Below are positions 9,601 to 19,500 of a stretch of 64,000 nt of DNA, in pieces (the stretch's first letter is position 1; every line of letters starts with the position of its first letter). The stretch lies in assembly GCF_013367775.1 (NCBI RefSeq), contig NZ_CP055157.1, forward strand, positions 3,112,001 through 3,176,000. The letters are read 5' to 3'. Both the position numbers and the translations under genes were made by a program. Below the pieces are notes generated by a model. The model saw only the letters and a list, made by a program, of their open reading frames with translations, was not told the origin of the DNA and searched no databases. The stretch comes from Microbulbifer sp. YPW1. Its GTDB lineage: Bacteria > Pseudomonadota > Gammaproteobacteria > Pseudomonadales > Cellvibrionaceae.

Positions 9601-9800
9601 GCGCAGGTGCCGCCAGTCGCGTATCCCTGGGGCTGGCAGTCTTCGGTGGCATGCTTGCTGCAAGCATTCTCTCGACTTTCCTGGTTCCCATTTATTTCGC
9701 GTTGATCCAGTCCTTTCGCGAAAAGGTGCGGGGCGGATACAAGCCGATGGATAAGGGGAACGATAGCAACACTGCGGCGGTCTCTAACAAGCCAACTTGA
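6627..9800 (+). CDS. RND multidrug efflux permease (AcrB/MexB-like)
   Basis: A 1057-aa inner-membrane proton antiporter with 12 membrane segments and two large periplasmic loops. TM4 carries the proton-relay pair in GIVVDDAIIVVEN, and the conserved N-terminal FIRRPRFALVISI is present. The GTG at 6627 is preferred because AGGGGAGG lies 5 bases upstream and the protein then begins VISATFIRRP as in the family; a TTG at 6609 is also in frame. It forms a tripartite pump with the adjacent AcrA-like lipoprotein. The substrate cannot be told from sequence. No local regulator gene is visible next to the pair. Confidence 0.92.
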   Translation: MISATFIRRPRFALVISILISLAGVLCLPLLPIAQYPDIAPPTVVVSASYPGASAEVMRDSVAEPIEAQVNGVEGMQYMSSTSSNDGTYSLTVTFDSGYDGDIAQVNVQNRVQQATPSLPDEVTRSGVTVQKQSNTILMVINLISKEDKFDTLFLANYGDIFIKDELARVDGVSNVEILGAQQYAMRLWLNPDKMAALDVTANDVISVVRQQNLQVAAGKIGAPPIKQDQQFQYTVIAKGRLESVEEFENISIRSRPDGGIVRMRDVARVELGSASYSAYGELDGKPSAVIAVYQLPDANALDVADKIRARVEELSKRFPEGLESEITYDTTLFVRASIAEVVETLVIALLLVILVVFVFLQDWRATLIPSIAIPVSLVGTFAVMYALGMTINTVTLFALILAIGIVVDDAIIVVENTQRLLGDGLPPKEAAMESMREVTGPVIATTAVLFSVFVPVMLMPGLTGKMYQQFAMTIAISVFISSINALTLSPALSAILLRAPEGGDGEKRHGIFGFFNRFLHRATNLYTAIVQFCVRRPLLGLASIVGAGALCFWLFAVVPSGFIPNEDQGYFMMNVQLPDGASLKRTSPVVSKLSAEIRKMDGVAHVTSVPGFSLLSNSLASNTAFMIVILDPWEERTTPELNQFVILQKVQKLGAMVPEAQVQAFPVPALPGLGTIGGFEYVLEDLEGRDIQELAGVLYALLGAANQRAEIAQAFTTYQAASPQLELKVDKDKAHILGLPLSDVYLTLQTYLGSYYINDFNRFGKVFKVMAQADAQYRDSEEDLAGFFVRANSGGLVPVSSVAEVEPIVAPQTVQRYNLYNSITINGAAAPGHSSGEAMRAMEELGNQLPGGYGFEWTGASLEEISAGNLAPILFSLAILFAYLFLVAQYESWSIPIAVLLAIPVAIFGGLFASFVMGHDSNLYTQIGLVLLIAMAAKTAILMVEFAMLQRDSGLSIEESALQATRLRFRAVLMTSLAFVLGIFPLVVATGAGAASRVSLGLAVFGGMLAASILSTFLVPIYFALIQSFREKVRGGYKPMDKGNDSNTAAVSNKPT

Positions 9801-9943
9801 GCTGTTTTTCTGCCGCAGTCTGATTGCCCACCGCTTACTTCGGCCATTTGGGCTATGGGCCATTTGCCGCCGAAGAGCGTATAGTAGTTTTATCGCCGGA
9901 TGGCCTTTCACAGGTGTCGGAGTGGCGACAGAGTAGATCGATA

Positions 9944-10555
9944 ATGCTGAATATCATTGAACAGAAATTTGCTGCAGTGAAGGATGACCTGCAGGCACGC
10001 GTGCCCCGGGGCCCGGATCTGCACGGCCACGCGGCGGTATTGCTGGCGCTGACAGATGAGCCCGACCCGCAGGTCATCCTTACCCTGCGCTCCCAGCAGC
10101 TATCCAGCCACTCGGGCGAAGTCTCGCTCCCCGGTGGCCGCTGGGATGAAACCGACCCCTCCCTGAAATTCACCGCCCTGCGGGAAACCCACGAGGAAAT
10201 CGGCCTGCCCGCGTCAGAGGTGCGAGTTCTCGGCCCCCTGTGGACCCGGGCCACGCGCTGGCAGGTACAGGTTACTCCCTGGTTGGGGGTGGTACCGGCA
10301 GATGCGGAGCTGACTCCCAATCCCGGGGAGCTGGATGCCATCTTCCGGGTGCCGTTGTCATACTTTTTTGATGATCCGCGCGTCCGTACCGACCGTATCA
10401 CCATCGACCAGCGCCGGATCTATCTGCCTGCTTACGAATACGAGGGGTACGAAATCTGGGGCTTCACCGCCGGCGTGCTGACCGAGTTTCTGGTGCGGGT
10501 GCTGGATGCGCCGATCGGGCGGCGTGATGACGTGCCGGTCAGGGCGCTGAGCTGA
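9944..10555 (+). CDS. Nudix hydrolase, CoA pyrophosphatase type (NudL-like)
   Basis: A protein of 203 aa. It has the UPF0035 signature before the Nudix box (LTLRSQQLSSHSGEVSLPGG) and the box itself, GGRWDETDP followed by ALRETHEEIGL, at about residues 60-85. This combination marks CoA diphosphatases, which split CoA or acyl-CoA into 3',5'-ADP and phosphopantetheine. The frame is open upstream to 9824, but ATG 9944 is chosen because the family starts near this point. The 144 bp before it contain no gene. It is followed by the ABC exporter on the same strand. Confidence 0.85.
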   Translation: MLNIIEQKFAAVKDDLQARVPRGPDLHGHAAVLLALTDEPDPQVILTLRSQQLSSHSGEVSLPGGRWDETDPSLKFTALRETHEEIGLPASEVRVLGPLWTRATRWQVQVTPWLGVVPADAELTPNPGELDAIFRVPLSYFFDDPRVRTDRITIDQRRIYLPAYEYEGYEIWGFTAGVLTEFLVRVLDAPIGRRDDVPVRALS

Positions 10556-10632
10556 AATCGGGTCAACGCTAGCCCGAACGAGGTTCGGGTGCCGGTCAGG
10601 TATACTGCGCACCTGTATTAGCGAGATTGACC

Positions 10633-12441
10633 ATGCCGAGACCGAAGTCCGCCGTTGCTCTGGAAGACGTCCACTGGAGCGCCCTCAAAACCCTGTTTCC
10701 CTACCTTCTGGAATTCAAGCGCCCGGTGCTGCTGGCACTGCTGTGCCTGGTGGGCGCCAAGGCCGCCAGCGTGGGCCTGCCATTTATTCTCAAGCATATT
10801 GTCGATGACCTGGACAGCGCCGGCGGCGCTGCAGCGGCCATTGCACTGCCGCTCGGGCTGCTGCTGGCCTATGGCTTCGTGCGTTTCTCATCGGTTCTGT
10901 TTGGCGAGCTGCGGGATACCATCTTTGGTCGCGTGACCGAGCGCGCCCAGCGCCGTGTGGGACTGGAAGTGTTTCGCCACCTGCACCGACTCGACCTGGA
11001 CTATCACCTTAACCGCCGCACCGGCGGACTCTCCCGGGATATCGAGCGCGGCAACTCGGGCATCGGATTTCTGATGCGCTTTATGGTGTTCAATATTGTG
11101 CCCACCCTGGTGGAAATCCTGATGGTGGTAGGCCTGCTGTGGTGGAATTACAGCATCAGCTTTGCGCTGCTGGTGATGGGTGCGGTGGTTGTGTATATCG
11201 GCTTTTCCGTCGTCGCGACCGAGTGGCGCACCCATTTTGTCCGCGCCTTGAACCAGGCCGAGTCCCAGAGCAGTAGTCGCGCGGTGGACAGCCTGTTGAA
11301 CTATGAAACCGTCAAATATTTTGGCAATGAAAAGCACGAGGCGGATCACTACGACCGGGAGCTGGCGGAGTGGGAGCGCGCGCGCCGGCAAAACCGGCTG
11401 TCGCTATTTGGCTTGAACGCCGGGCAGGCGTTGATTATTGCCGCCGCCATGTGTGGCGCCATGGTGATGGCCGCGGTCAATGTCACCCGTGGCAGCATGA
11501 CCATCGGTGACTTTGTGCTGATCAATGCGGTGATGATGCAGATCTTTATTCCGCTGAATTTTCTGGGCTTTGTCTACCGGGAAATGAAGGGAGCCCTGGC
11601 TAATATCGAAAAAATGTTTTCCATCCTCGACGTCAAACCGGCGATCGAAGATCAGCGGGAAGCCGGGCAGCTCGCCATGGAGCAGGGCGCCATCGAATTC
11701 CGCGATGTGCATTTCGGTTACACCCCTGAGCGGGAGATTCTAAAAGGGGTGAGTTTTAGCGTATTACCGCGGCAGAAAGTGGCCATCGTCGGAGCCAGTG
11801 GCGCCGGCAAGTCGACACTGTTCAAACTGTTGTTCCGTTTCTACGATGTGGATAGCGGCAGCGTGCTGGTGGATGGCCAGGATATTCGCGAGGTCAGCCA
11901 GGATTCCCTGCGTCGCGCCATTGGCGTGGTGCCCCAGGACACGGTGCTGTTCAATCAGTCGATCCTGGAAAACGTGCGCTACGGCCGTGTGGATGCCTCT
12001 GACGAGGAGGTGCTGGAGGCCATTCGTCACGCCCAGCTGGACAGCTTTATTGCACAGCTGCCCGAGGGCGTTGATACCACCGTTGGCGAGCGCGGGCTGA
12101 AGCTGTCCGGCGGTGAGAAGCAGCGTGTGGCTATTGCCCGCGCGCTGCTCAAGCACCCGCCGATCATGGTGTTCGATGAGGCAACCTCAAGCCTCGACAG
12201 CCGCTCTGAGCAGGGCATTCTGCGCGCATTGCAGGAGATCTCCCGCGAGCAGACCACCCTGGTGATCGCCCACCGGCTGTCCACCATTGTGGATGCCGAT
12301 ACGATTCTGGTGATGGACCAGGGACGTGTGGTGGAGCAGGGCGATCACGCAACCCTGATCGCCGCGCAGGGGCACTACGCGGCCCTGTGGCAGATGCAGC
12401 AGCGGGAAAAGGCGCTGGACGCCGAGCCGCTATCGCCCTGA
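10633..12441 (+). CDS. ABC exporter, Atm1/HMT1-type half-transporter
   Basis: A 602-aa half-transporter with a six-helix membrane domain (about residues 20-325) and an ATPase domain (about 345-585): Walker A GASGAGKST, signature LSGGEKQR, Walker B IMVFDEATS. The motif YHLNRRTGGLSRDIERG in the membrane domain is characteristic of the Atm1/ABCB7 group, which exports glutathione-linked sulfur or metal species. The ATG at 10633 is preferred to the TTG two codons before it. A TATACT hexamer at 10601-10606 is a plausible -10 box. Function beyond Atm1-type export is inference. Confidence 0.9.
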   Translation: MPRPKSAVALEDVHWSALKTLFPYLLEFKRPVLLALLCLVGAKAASVGLPFILKHIVDDLDSAGGAAAAIALPLGLLLAYGFVRFSSVLFGELRDTIFGRVTERAQRRVGLEVFRHLHRLDLDYHLNRRTGGLSRDIERGNSGIGFLMRFMVFNIVPTLVEILMVVGLLWWNYSISFALLVMGAVVVYIGFSVVATEWRTHFVRALNQAESQSSSRAVDSLLNYETVKYFGNEKHEADHYDRELAEWERARRQNRLSLFGLNAGQALIIAAAMCGAMVMAAVNVTRGSMTIGDFVLINAVMMQIFIPLNFLGFVYREMKGALANIEKMFSILDVKPAIEDQREAGQLAMEQGAIEFRDVHFGYTPEREILKGVSFSVLPRQKVAIVGASGAGKSTLFKLLFRFYDVDSGSVLVDGQDIREVSQDSLRRAIGVVPQDTVLFNQSILENVRYGRVDASDEEVLEAIRHAQLDSFIAQLPEGVDTTVGERGLKLSGGEKQRVAIARALLKHPPIMVFDEATSSLDSRSEQGILRALQEISREQTTLVIAHRLSTIVDADTILVMDQGRVVEQGDHATLIAAQGHYAALWQMQQREKALDAEPLSP

Positions 12442-12582
12442 CTTATCATTCTGTGCACCAGTTGGCGTGAATTGTTTGTTCTTGTCCCATTCGCGCCATC
12501 TAAATTCCTCCCGTTGCCCATACTTGCAGTCGAATATCTGGCACCCTGTGTACAGCGTCCCATTGCTGGACAACGCCAGAGG

Positions 12583-12597
12583 CCACATTTAATGTGG
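12583..12597. promoter_or_regulatory. Short perfect palindrome upstream of the M49-like gene
   Basis: CCACATT and AATGTGG flank a single T about 65 bp before the start codon at 12661. The size and symmetry suit a dimeric regulator's operator, but only one copy was seen and no regulator gene is adjacent. The rest of the 12442-12660 gap shows no gene. Confidence 0.3.
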
Positions 12598-12660
12598 TCT
12601 GCAAGGCCTTGGCCGACTTTCAATAACAACAGATCAAACCATTAACAGGCAGGAATCTGA

Positions 12661-14403
12661 ATGAAATCTGCACTCTTCGCCGCGTCTGCACTGGCGCTCG
12701 CCGTTATTGCCGGCTGTTCTTCTGACGATAAATCTACCACTGCAGCGGATGTTTCTGCGGCGGGTGAAGGCACTGAACAACAGGTTGCCGAGTCGTCCCA
12801 GAACACCGTCCAGCCCGCTACCGGTCCGCAGGCGGGTGGTATCGCCAAAGGGGTGGACCCCGCGCGGTTCGATATCTACGCGCCGGTCGAGTTGAACGCG
12901 GATCTGTCCGCACTCTCGGATAATCAGCGCAAAATGATCGGCCTGCTGATCGAAGCCAGCCAGATCATGGATCAGCTGTTCTGGCTGCAATCCTATGGCC
13001 CCGCGCAGGAGCTGCTGAGCGGCATCGACGATAGTGCGGCACGCAAGTTTGCCGATATCAACTACGGCCCCTGGGATCGTCTGAACGATAACAAGCCGTT
13101 TATCGAGGGCTATGAAGACAAGCCGCTGGGTGCAGAGTTCTACCCCGAAGACATGACCAAGAGTGAGTTTGAATCCTGGCAGCAGCCCGGCAAGGACGGA
13201 CTCTACTCCCTGGTGCGTCGCGATGGCGAAGGCAAGCTGAAGCTGGTGCCTTACCATGAAGCGTATAAATCCGAGCTGGAAAAAGCCGCGGCCCTGTTGC
13301 GCGACGCTTCTGCACTTGCCGAAGACCCGGCGTTTGCCGGTTACCTCAAGCTGCGCGCCGACGCGCTGCTGAACGACCAGTTCCGCGACAGTGATATGGC
13401 GTGGATGGATATGAAGGATAACCGTATCGATGTGGTAATCGGCCCGATCGAGAACTACGAAGATCAGTTGTTTGCCTACCGTACAGCCTATGAGTCCTAT
13501 GTGCTGCTGAAGGACATGGCGTGGAGCGAAAAGCTGTCCAAGTTCGCCGCCTTCCTGCCGGAACTGCAGCGCGGCCTGCCGGTGGACGACAAGTACAAGG
13601 CGGAAACTCCGGGAACCGATTCCGACCTCAACGCCTACGATGTGCTCTACTACGCGGGGCACAGCAATGCCGGCTCCAAGACCATTGCCATCAACCTGCC
13701 CAACGACGAAGAGGTACAGCTCAAGAAGGGTACCCGTCGCCTGCAGTTGAAAAACGCCATGCGCGCAAAGTTCGATCAGATCCTGCTGCCGATCAGCGGC
13801 GTGTTGATTGCCGAAGACCAGCGCAAGCACATCACCTTTGATGCCTTCTTTGCCAATACCATGTTCCACGAAGTGGCCCATGGCCTGGGTATCAAGAAAA
13901 CCGTCACCGATGGAAGCAATGTGCGTCAGGTGCTGAAGGAAACTTCCTCCGCGCTGGAAGAGGGCAAGGCGGACATCCTCGGCCTGTACATGATCACCAA
14001 ACTGCACGAGAAAGGTGAGCTGGAAGAGGGCGAGTTGATGGACAACTACGTCACCTTCCTCGCTGGCATTTTCCGCAGCGTGCGCTTTGGTGCGGCCAGT
14101 GCCCACGGTAAGGCGAACATGATGCGTTTCAACTTCTTCAAGCAGGAAGGCGCATTTGCTCGCGATGAAGAAACCGGGCAGTACAGTGTCGATTTCGAAA
14201 AAATGCAGGCGGCCATGACCAAGTTGTCCAACCTGATCCTGACCATCCAGGGCGACGGTAACTACAGCAAGGCCAAAGACCTGCTGGACAATATGGGCGT
14301 CGTTGGTACCGAGCTGCAGGCAGATCTGGACCGTCTCAAAGACGCCAGTATTCCGGTGGACGTCACCTTTATCCAGGGTAAGGAAGTACTGGGTATTCAG
14401 TAA
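12661..14403 (+). CDS. Secreted lipoprotein, dipeptidyl-peptidase III (M49)-like metallopeptidase
   Basis: The product has 580 aa. The signal peptide ends in the lipobox VIAGC (Cys19), so it is a lipoprotein. A linker of about 50 residues is rich in Ser/Thr/Glu. The zinc site is HEVAH at residues 403-407, with the third ligand region EEGKAD from E433, as in M49 dipeptidyl-peptidases. Classical DPP III has a six-residue HExxGH motif; here the spacing is the five-residue HExxH. Its role is probably peptide degradation at the envelope. The last 7 bases overlap the convergent hydrolase gene. AGGAA lies 9 bases before the ATG. Confidence 0.8.
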   Translation: MKSALFAASALALAVIAGCSSDDKSTTAADVSAAGEGTEQQVAESSQNTVQPATGPQAGGIAKGVDPARFDIYAPVELNADLSALSDNQRKMIGLLIEASQIMDQLFWLQSYGPAQELLSGIDDSAARKFADINYGPWDRLNDNKPFIEGYEDKPLGAEFYPEDMTKSEFESWQQPGKDGLYSLVRRDGEGKLKLVPYHEAYKSELEKAAALLRDASALAEDPAFAGYLKLRADALLNDQFRDSDMAWMDMKDNRIDVVIGPIENYEDQLFAYRTAYESYVLLKDMAWSEKLSKFAAFLPELQRGLPVDDKYKAETPGTDSDLNAYDVLYYAGHSNAGSKTIAINLPNDEEVQLKKGTRRLQLKNAMRAKFDQILLPISGVLIAEDQRKHITFDAFFANTMFHEVAHGLGIKKTVTDGSNVRQVLKETSSALEEGKADILGLYMITKLHEKGELEEGELMDNYVTFLAGIFRSVRFGAASAHGKANMMRFNFFKQEGAFARDEETGQYSVDFEKMQAAMTKLSNLILTIQGDGNYSKAKDLLDNMGVVGTELQADLDRLKDASIPVDVTFIQGKEVLGIQ

Positions 14404-15215
14404 GCCGTAGCGCTATCCGCGAAATTCAGGATTTTTTCACACAGCGCGTTATCCTCGAGTAAACGTGTGTGTCCCAATCCTGAGGTCAGGAACAATTGTG
14501 CGTTTGGCCGGTTGTTCCTGATTCGCTCCGCGTGTTCGACGGAGATTTTGCGATCCTTGCGGTCGTGAGTAACCAGTAATTGGCCGCTGAAGTTAGAAAG
14601 CGTGTTTTCCACATCTACCTGGGTGATTGCCACGCCCGCAAACCTTTCAATATTTTCCAGCATATATCGCCGTGCCGCCGGCGACAGGCGTAGCCAGTCC
14701 GCTATACCAGTGATGGTCGAAGCCACATCCGCAGGGGCGGAGATGGTTACCAGGTGCGAGGCATCCAGTCCCTGACGTACAGCCAGCGTTGCCGCCAGGC
14801 CTCCCATGGAGTGACCGACCAAGAGTTTGATTGGCCCCACAATAGCTGCTGCGGCCTTGAGGGCGTCGGCAAAGTGTTGCGGCGATGCTTTATCTCCGTC
14901 TGCGTCCCCGTGGGCCGGCGGGTCCACCGTAACCACGGCAAATCCTTTCTTCCGCAGTGCGCTGCCAATGATATGTAACTGGCTGTGGTGACCTTCCCAG
15001 CCGTGGATCATTAAGGCTACGGGTTGCGTGCTGGAGCCCCAGCGGCGAAAGCAGCCCTCTTGCCGATGCCAGAGACTATCGGGTTCGGCCAGCATCGCGC
15101 GGCCCTTGCGGGTGCGGCGAGGTATCTGTACCTGAGTTGCGGCCCAGTTGCCGATGGTGCGAGGAGCGATATGGCTGGCACCGCCAATCAGCGCGGGCAC
15201 AAGTCTGTTTAGCAT
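14397..15215 (-). CDS. Alpha/beta-hydrolase
   Basis: A 272-aa alpha/beta-hydrolase with an oxyanion-loop HGWEGH motif, the nucleophile elbow GHSMGG, an acid in the HDRKDRKIS segment and a catalytic His in GLGHTRLL. No signal peptide is seen, so it should be cytoplasmic. AAGGAG lies before the ATG. It starts only 11 bp after the outer-membrane barrel gene and is therefore the last gene of the TetR-controlled transport operon. The neighbours suggest a lipid-like or ester substrate, but that is inference. Confidence 0.85.
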   Translation of the reverse strand: MLNRLVPALIGGASHIAPRTIGNWAATQVQIPRRTRKGRAMLAEPDSLWHRQEGCFRRWGSSTQPVALMIHGWEGHHSQLHIIGSALRKKGFAVVTVDPPAHGDADGDKASPQHFADALKAAAAIVGPIKLLVGHSMGGLAATLAVRQGLDASHLVTISAPADVASTITGIADWLRLSPAARRYMLENIERFAGVAITQVDVENTLSNFSGQLLVTHDRKDRKISVEHAERIRNNRPNAQLFLTSGLGHTRLLEDNALCEKILNFADSATAY

Positions 15216-15226
15216 GCTGTGACTCC

Positions 15227-16537
15227 TTAAAAGCCGTAGTCGAAGCCGACAAGTAAATGGTCGCGGGCATCAAACTGGCCGAAACGTCCGTGCTGGCTGC
15301 CGTAAAACACGTTGGCTTCGATACGCAGTTCGAGATTTGCGAGGTAGTCGTAGGCGAGTTCCACGGAGAGCAGGCCATCGCCCGTGTCGATGTCCTGGAT
15401 CAACTGATTGCGGAGCGTCAGCACCTCGTTGAGGAAAGTGCGTTCGACCAATAGCGTTGCGTCGGTTTCCATGGTGTCGCGAACGGCTGGTATGCCGTCC
15501 CGATCAAACCAGCTCTGAATCAGCTGCACCGATACCAGAGTGTCACTGAGTCCCATCCAGTCCACTCCGAGGGCGTAGGTAAATTCGCCTCCGCGGATCA
15601 CACCGTCTTGCTCCACAGCCGCCGGCGCCTGGATATAGCGATTCGTGGTGTACCCCATTTCCGTTCGCAGGGTGAAATCACCAAAGGCATTGGAAGCGGA
15701 GCCGCCGAAAGTGTGGGTGCGCTCGTAGAACCCGTGGACATGCACACCGCTCTCCTGCTCGAACAGTCGAATTACCGGCGTATCGGCATAGTGGTAGAGG
15801 TAGTTCAGGCTGACATCCCAGCCGCGCACGCGGGTAGACAGCTGTAATCCCCAGTCGGCATCCGCCAATATGCGATCTGGCTTCTCCAGGTTGTAGCCAG
15901 TGACGGGGCGATCCGACCGTGTTACTGCAAGTTCCGGAGACGTGGGGGCATAGGCCGCGCCCGCAGCGGGCACTTCGTGATAGGTTTGGTCGGGCAGCAG
16001 GATCAGCTGCCCGTCCCAGTCTTTATTCATTGAAAATTCCCATTTGGCCGCCCAAAGCGGGATTCGGGAACTTTCAAAGTCTTCCAGAATAAACTCGCGA
16101 TAGCGCTGGGGATTGACGCGGTCGAGTACCTTCAGGCCATCGGTCTGTCCCCACACAATCTGTTGCTTGCCCAGCTTGAGATAAGTGCCGAAGGGGTACG
16201 CCTCAATATAAAATTCACGCAATTCTGCTTCCGCGTGCGAGCCTAAAAAAGCTCGGCGTGACCAGGAGGATATTGCTGCCTGATCCGGCTCGCCAGGTTC
16301 CAGCCGGTTCTGGCCGTCGGCCCGAATACGAGCGATGGCGGTGAGGTCTATCCCGAACGGGCTGCGCCATTCCAGCTGGGGCAGGATGATGACCTCGCTT
16401 TTCTGGGCATCCGCATCGGTGGTCTGTACCGCGTGGGTTGCACTCACGATGCCACCGACCCGCACGGATGCTTCGCTGATCGGACCCATCAAAACGAAGA
16501 TACAGCCCGCAGTAATTTTCCTGGTTACGCCACTCAC
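15227..16537 (-). CDS. Outer-membrane beta-barrel protein, DUF1302-like
   Basis: A 436-aa protein with an N-terminal signal peptide, many amphipathic beta strands and a C-terminal Phe (DHLLVGFDYGF), the mark of an outer-membrane barrel. The LKLGKQQIVWGQTDGLKVLDRVNP segment is typical of DUF1302 and related barrels that occur with RND transporters and LolA/LolB-like proteins. The GTG start overlaps the stop codon of the RND-LolA gene (GTGA), and GGGGAG lies 7 bases before it, so translation is coupled. It probably provides the outer-membrane step of the pathway. DUF1302 membership is from memory of motifs, not a search. Confidence 0.78.
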   Translation of the reverse strand: MSGVTRKITAGCIFVLMGPISEASVRVGGIVSATHAVQTTDADAQKSEVIILPQLEWRSPFGIDLTAIARIRADGQNRLEPGEPDQAAISSWSRRAFLGSHAEAELREFYIEAYPFGTYLKLGKQQIVWGQTDGLKVLDRVNPQRYREFILEDFESSRIPLWAAKWEFSMNKDWDGQLILLPDQTYHEVPAAGAAYAPTSPELAVTRSDRPVTGYNLEKPDRILADADWGLQLSTRVRGWDVSLNYLYHYADTPVIRLFEQESGVHVHGFYERTHTFGGSASNAFGDFTLRTEMGYTTNRYIQAPAAVEQDGVIRGGEFTYALGVDWMGLSDTLVSVQLIQSWFDRDGIPAVRDTMETDATLLVERTFLNEVLTLRNQLIQDIDTGDGLLSVELAYDYLANLELRIEANVFYGSQHGRFGQFDARDHLLVGFDYGF

Positions 16538-19500
16538 TGGCGTACTCCCCGACGGAGTGTGCGCTCTTCAAAGCTGTCATCATCCAGAGGTATTTCGTAG
16601 GCCACGTCCGTGATCTGCAAATGAGTCTGATGGCCGGTTTTATGGTTGTCGACGGTGATTTCGTGCACCGTCCATATACCGTCGATTTCGCGAATATCGT
16701 TGAATAACGCTGTTTTTAATGGGTTGCCCTGGATGTCGAAGTTCTCGGAGCGGCGGATGGTGTTTGTGGCCGGATCGATATACCACCTGGCGCGCCCGTA
16801 TCCCAGTTCGTCGGCGACCTGTTCTGTGATGGGGGTGCCCTCGACGGTGACGGTTTTGATACCGTCGACTTCAGATTCACCGACGTGAGTGAAGCGCCAG
16901 TCTTTCAGGGAAATCTTGTTCTGGCGTTTCATCTCTTCGTAAGTCAGGTCGGTTCCGAGAAAATAGTCACCGCGGTCTGACGCAGAGATACGTCGTGTTT
17001 TACGCAGTGCGGGCAAGTACAGCCACTGCTCGTCTTCGGTAGCGGGGTCGGCGTAATCGTATGTAAGAAACGCAGTGTCGCGCACATTGGTTGGTTCCAG
17101 GTAATACAGCACTTGCCGCTTGTCTTTACCGAAATATTTGCGCAGAACGATGGTCTGCTGAACCCGCTTTCTGCCGCGGCGATCGGTAAGTTCCAGGGTG
17201 AGGTTGGCACGCTGGGTAATGCCTTCCGGCCGTTCATACACTGCTTGCATGATCTGCAGGCCCGCATTGCTGTCGTCCGCCACGCTGGGAATCGCAAAGG
17301 CGAACAGAGAGAGCGTGGCCAGCAGTTTCAGCAATCCGATGTGCGCGAATCCCTGCTGGACCAGCGGTGTTGAAAGCCTGGTGGTAGATTTTTCTCGCTT
17401 TGCAAAAAGTGCACGGGGTCGCAGTACACCAATCAGTGCCGTCATACTGGTCATGCTGATCACAAAACTGGTCAGCACGGCGATGGCGACGAGCAGTCCG
17501 AAGTCTTGCAGTGGTGGCACTTTGGAAGTCATCAGTACCCCGAAACCCAGTGCCAACGCCAGCAGGTTGAACAGCAGCGCACGGCCCGTACTCGGAAACA
17601 GGATGGCGACAGCCTCCCCGTATTCGAGGTGCTGATCGCGGATCAACGTGCGTAGCCGGTCGATGGTATGAATCGCAAAGTCGACCCCCAGGCCGATCGC
17701 AATGGCCGCAAACATCGATGTACCGATGCCGATCCAGATGCCGGTATAACCCATGATTGCAAACACCATCAGTACCGAGAAGGCGACGGGCAGTGTGGCA
17801 ATCAGCCCCAATACCAGGGAGCGGAAAAAGAGGGTAGAGGAAACCAGAACCAGTATTAGCGCCAGTGCCATTCCCGCCGCCGTGTTGCCGGCAAGGGGTT
17901 TCAGCCACGAGTAACTGAGATCAATGGCGCCGGTGCTGTTGCCACGAATGGCGGGAGAGTTGAATTCCTCGTCAAGGTATTGCTTGAGACTCAATACGAT
18001 GGGCTCTACGTTCTGGAAGTTGTCCTCCCGAAGCTGGCCGCGCACGTGCGCCTGCCGGTAGTCGTAATCAATTTCCTCTTCGAAATCATCGGGATCGCCC
18101 GAGGCACTGTACAGGAGGAAGTACTGGGCGATCAGTGCCGGGTCATCAGGTATTGCATGGTAGGCCGGGTCACCTTCGTGCAATGCCTGGTGCATCTGTT
18201 TTATGTAATCCACGATCGAGGTGGTGTTGTAAATGCCCTCGCGCTGTTCCATCCAGGTTTGCAGCGCTTCGATCCTGCGCAGGTTTTCTGGCAGAAACAG
18301 GTCTTCCGGCTGTGGGGTTTCGATCGCGACATCTAGGTAGTAAGTGCCATCGAATCGCTGGTTGATTATCCCATCGGCAACCCGCAGGGGTTCCTGTTCC
18401 TGAAAACTGTGGATACGCTGATCGTTGAATTCAACCCGGGTTGCACCGCCCACCGCGATTACCAACAGCAATGTGGTGGCCATCAAGATCTGCGACGGGT
18501 AGCGCGCGACAATACCACCGGATGCCGTCATGATTTTTGTGGCAATTCCATGCGTTGCCTTATGTGTTTCAGGTGCCGGTTTTACTCGCGGTCTAAACAG
18601 CGACAGCAGTGCCGGTAACAACAGCAGGGTCCAGGCCCATGCCGCAAGAATTCCGATAGCAGCGAAAATTCCGTAGGACTGCATGGGCGGTAACGCGGCC
18701 GCGAGGGACAATCCAATAAAACCGGCCACCGTGGTGAGGGTCGTCAGGGTCACGGGCCGCCACATGGCGCTCATCGCCCGTGCAACCGCTTCACGCCCGG
18801 AAAGTTCCGGGTTGTTGGCCAGTTCCTCGTAGTACTGGGTGAAAATATGGATGGAATCGCAAACGGCTATACCGATAAGAATCACCGGCAGGGAATTGGT
18901 GATGACATACATGGGGACACCCGCTGCGGCCATACTGCCGAGCCCCACGGCAACGGTACCCAGCACGATCAGATTGGGGAGCAGCGTCCCGGCAAGTGTT
19001 CGAAAGGCCAGCAACAATACGACGGTGATAATCAGCGCGGCAATGGGGTTCAGGCGGCTGGCGTCTGCAGCAATATACGCAGAGAGATAGCCGGAAACCG
19101 CACCCTGTCCGGCCACATAGAGCCCGATATCCTCTGCCAGCCATCCCTCCTGCAGACCTTGCGCTTTTACCTGCTCGGTTAACGCGAGTAATGCGTGATA
19201 GACCTGCTCATCATCCGCGTCCGGGAGCGTTTCAGCGATAAGCAGCGTTGCGCTGCCGTCGCGCGCGACCAGTGTGCCGAGCATCAGAGGAAACTGTTCG
19301 ACCCGCTCCCTGATGGCCTGCGTTTCGGCAGAGGTTTGCGGAGGGGATTCCCAGAAGGGTTCCACCAGCATGCCGTCGCTGGTACCGCGAATATCCTTTT
19401 CTGTGGCAAGGCTGGTAATCGCGTCGGGATCCACTCCCTCGACGGTGGTGAGTTCTTGCGTGAGGCGGTGCACAAGCTGCAGGGCGCCCGGGGTGTAAAT

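Noticed and set aside
16534..17335. Separate LolA-like gene starting at a TTG near 17335
   Set aside because: The frame is continuous with the transporter, and no ribosome site at the proper distance precedes the TTG, so a fusion is the simpler reading.
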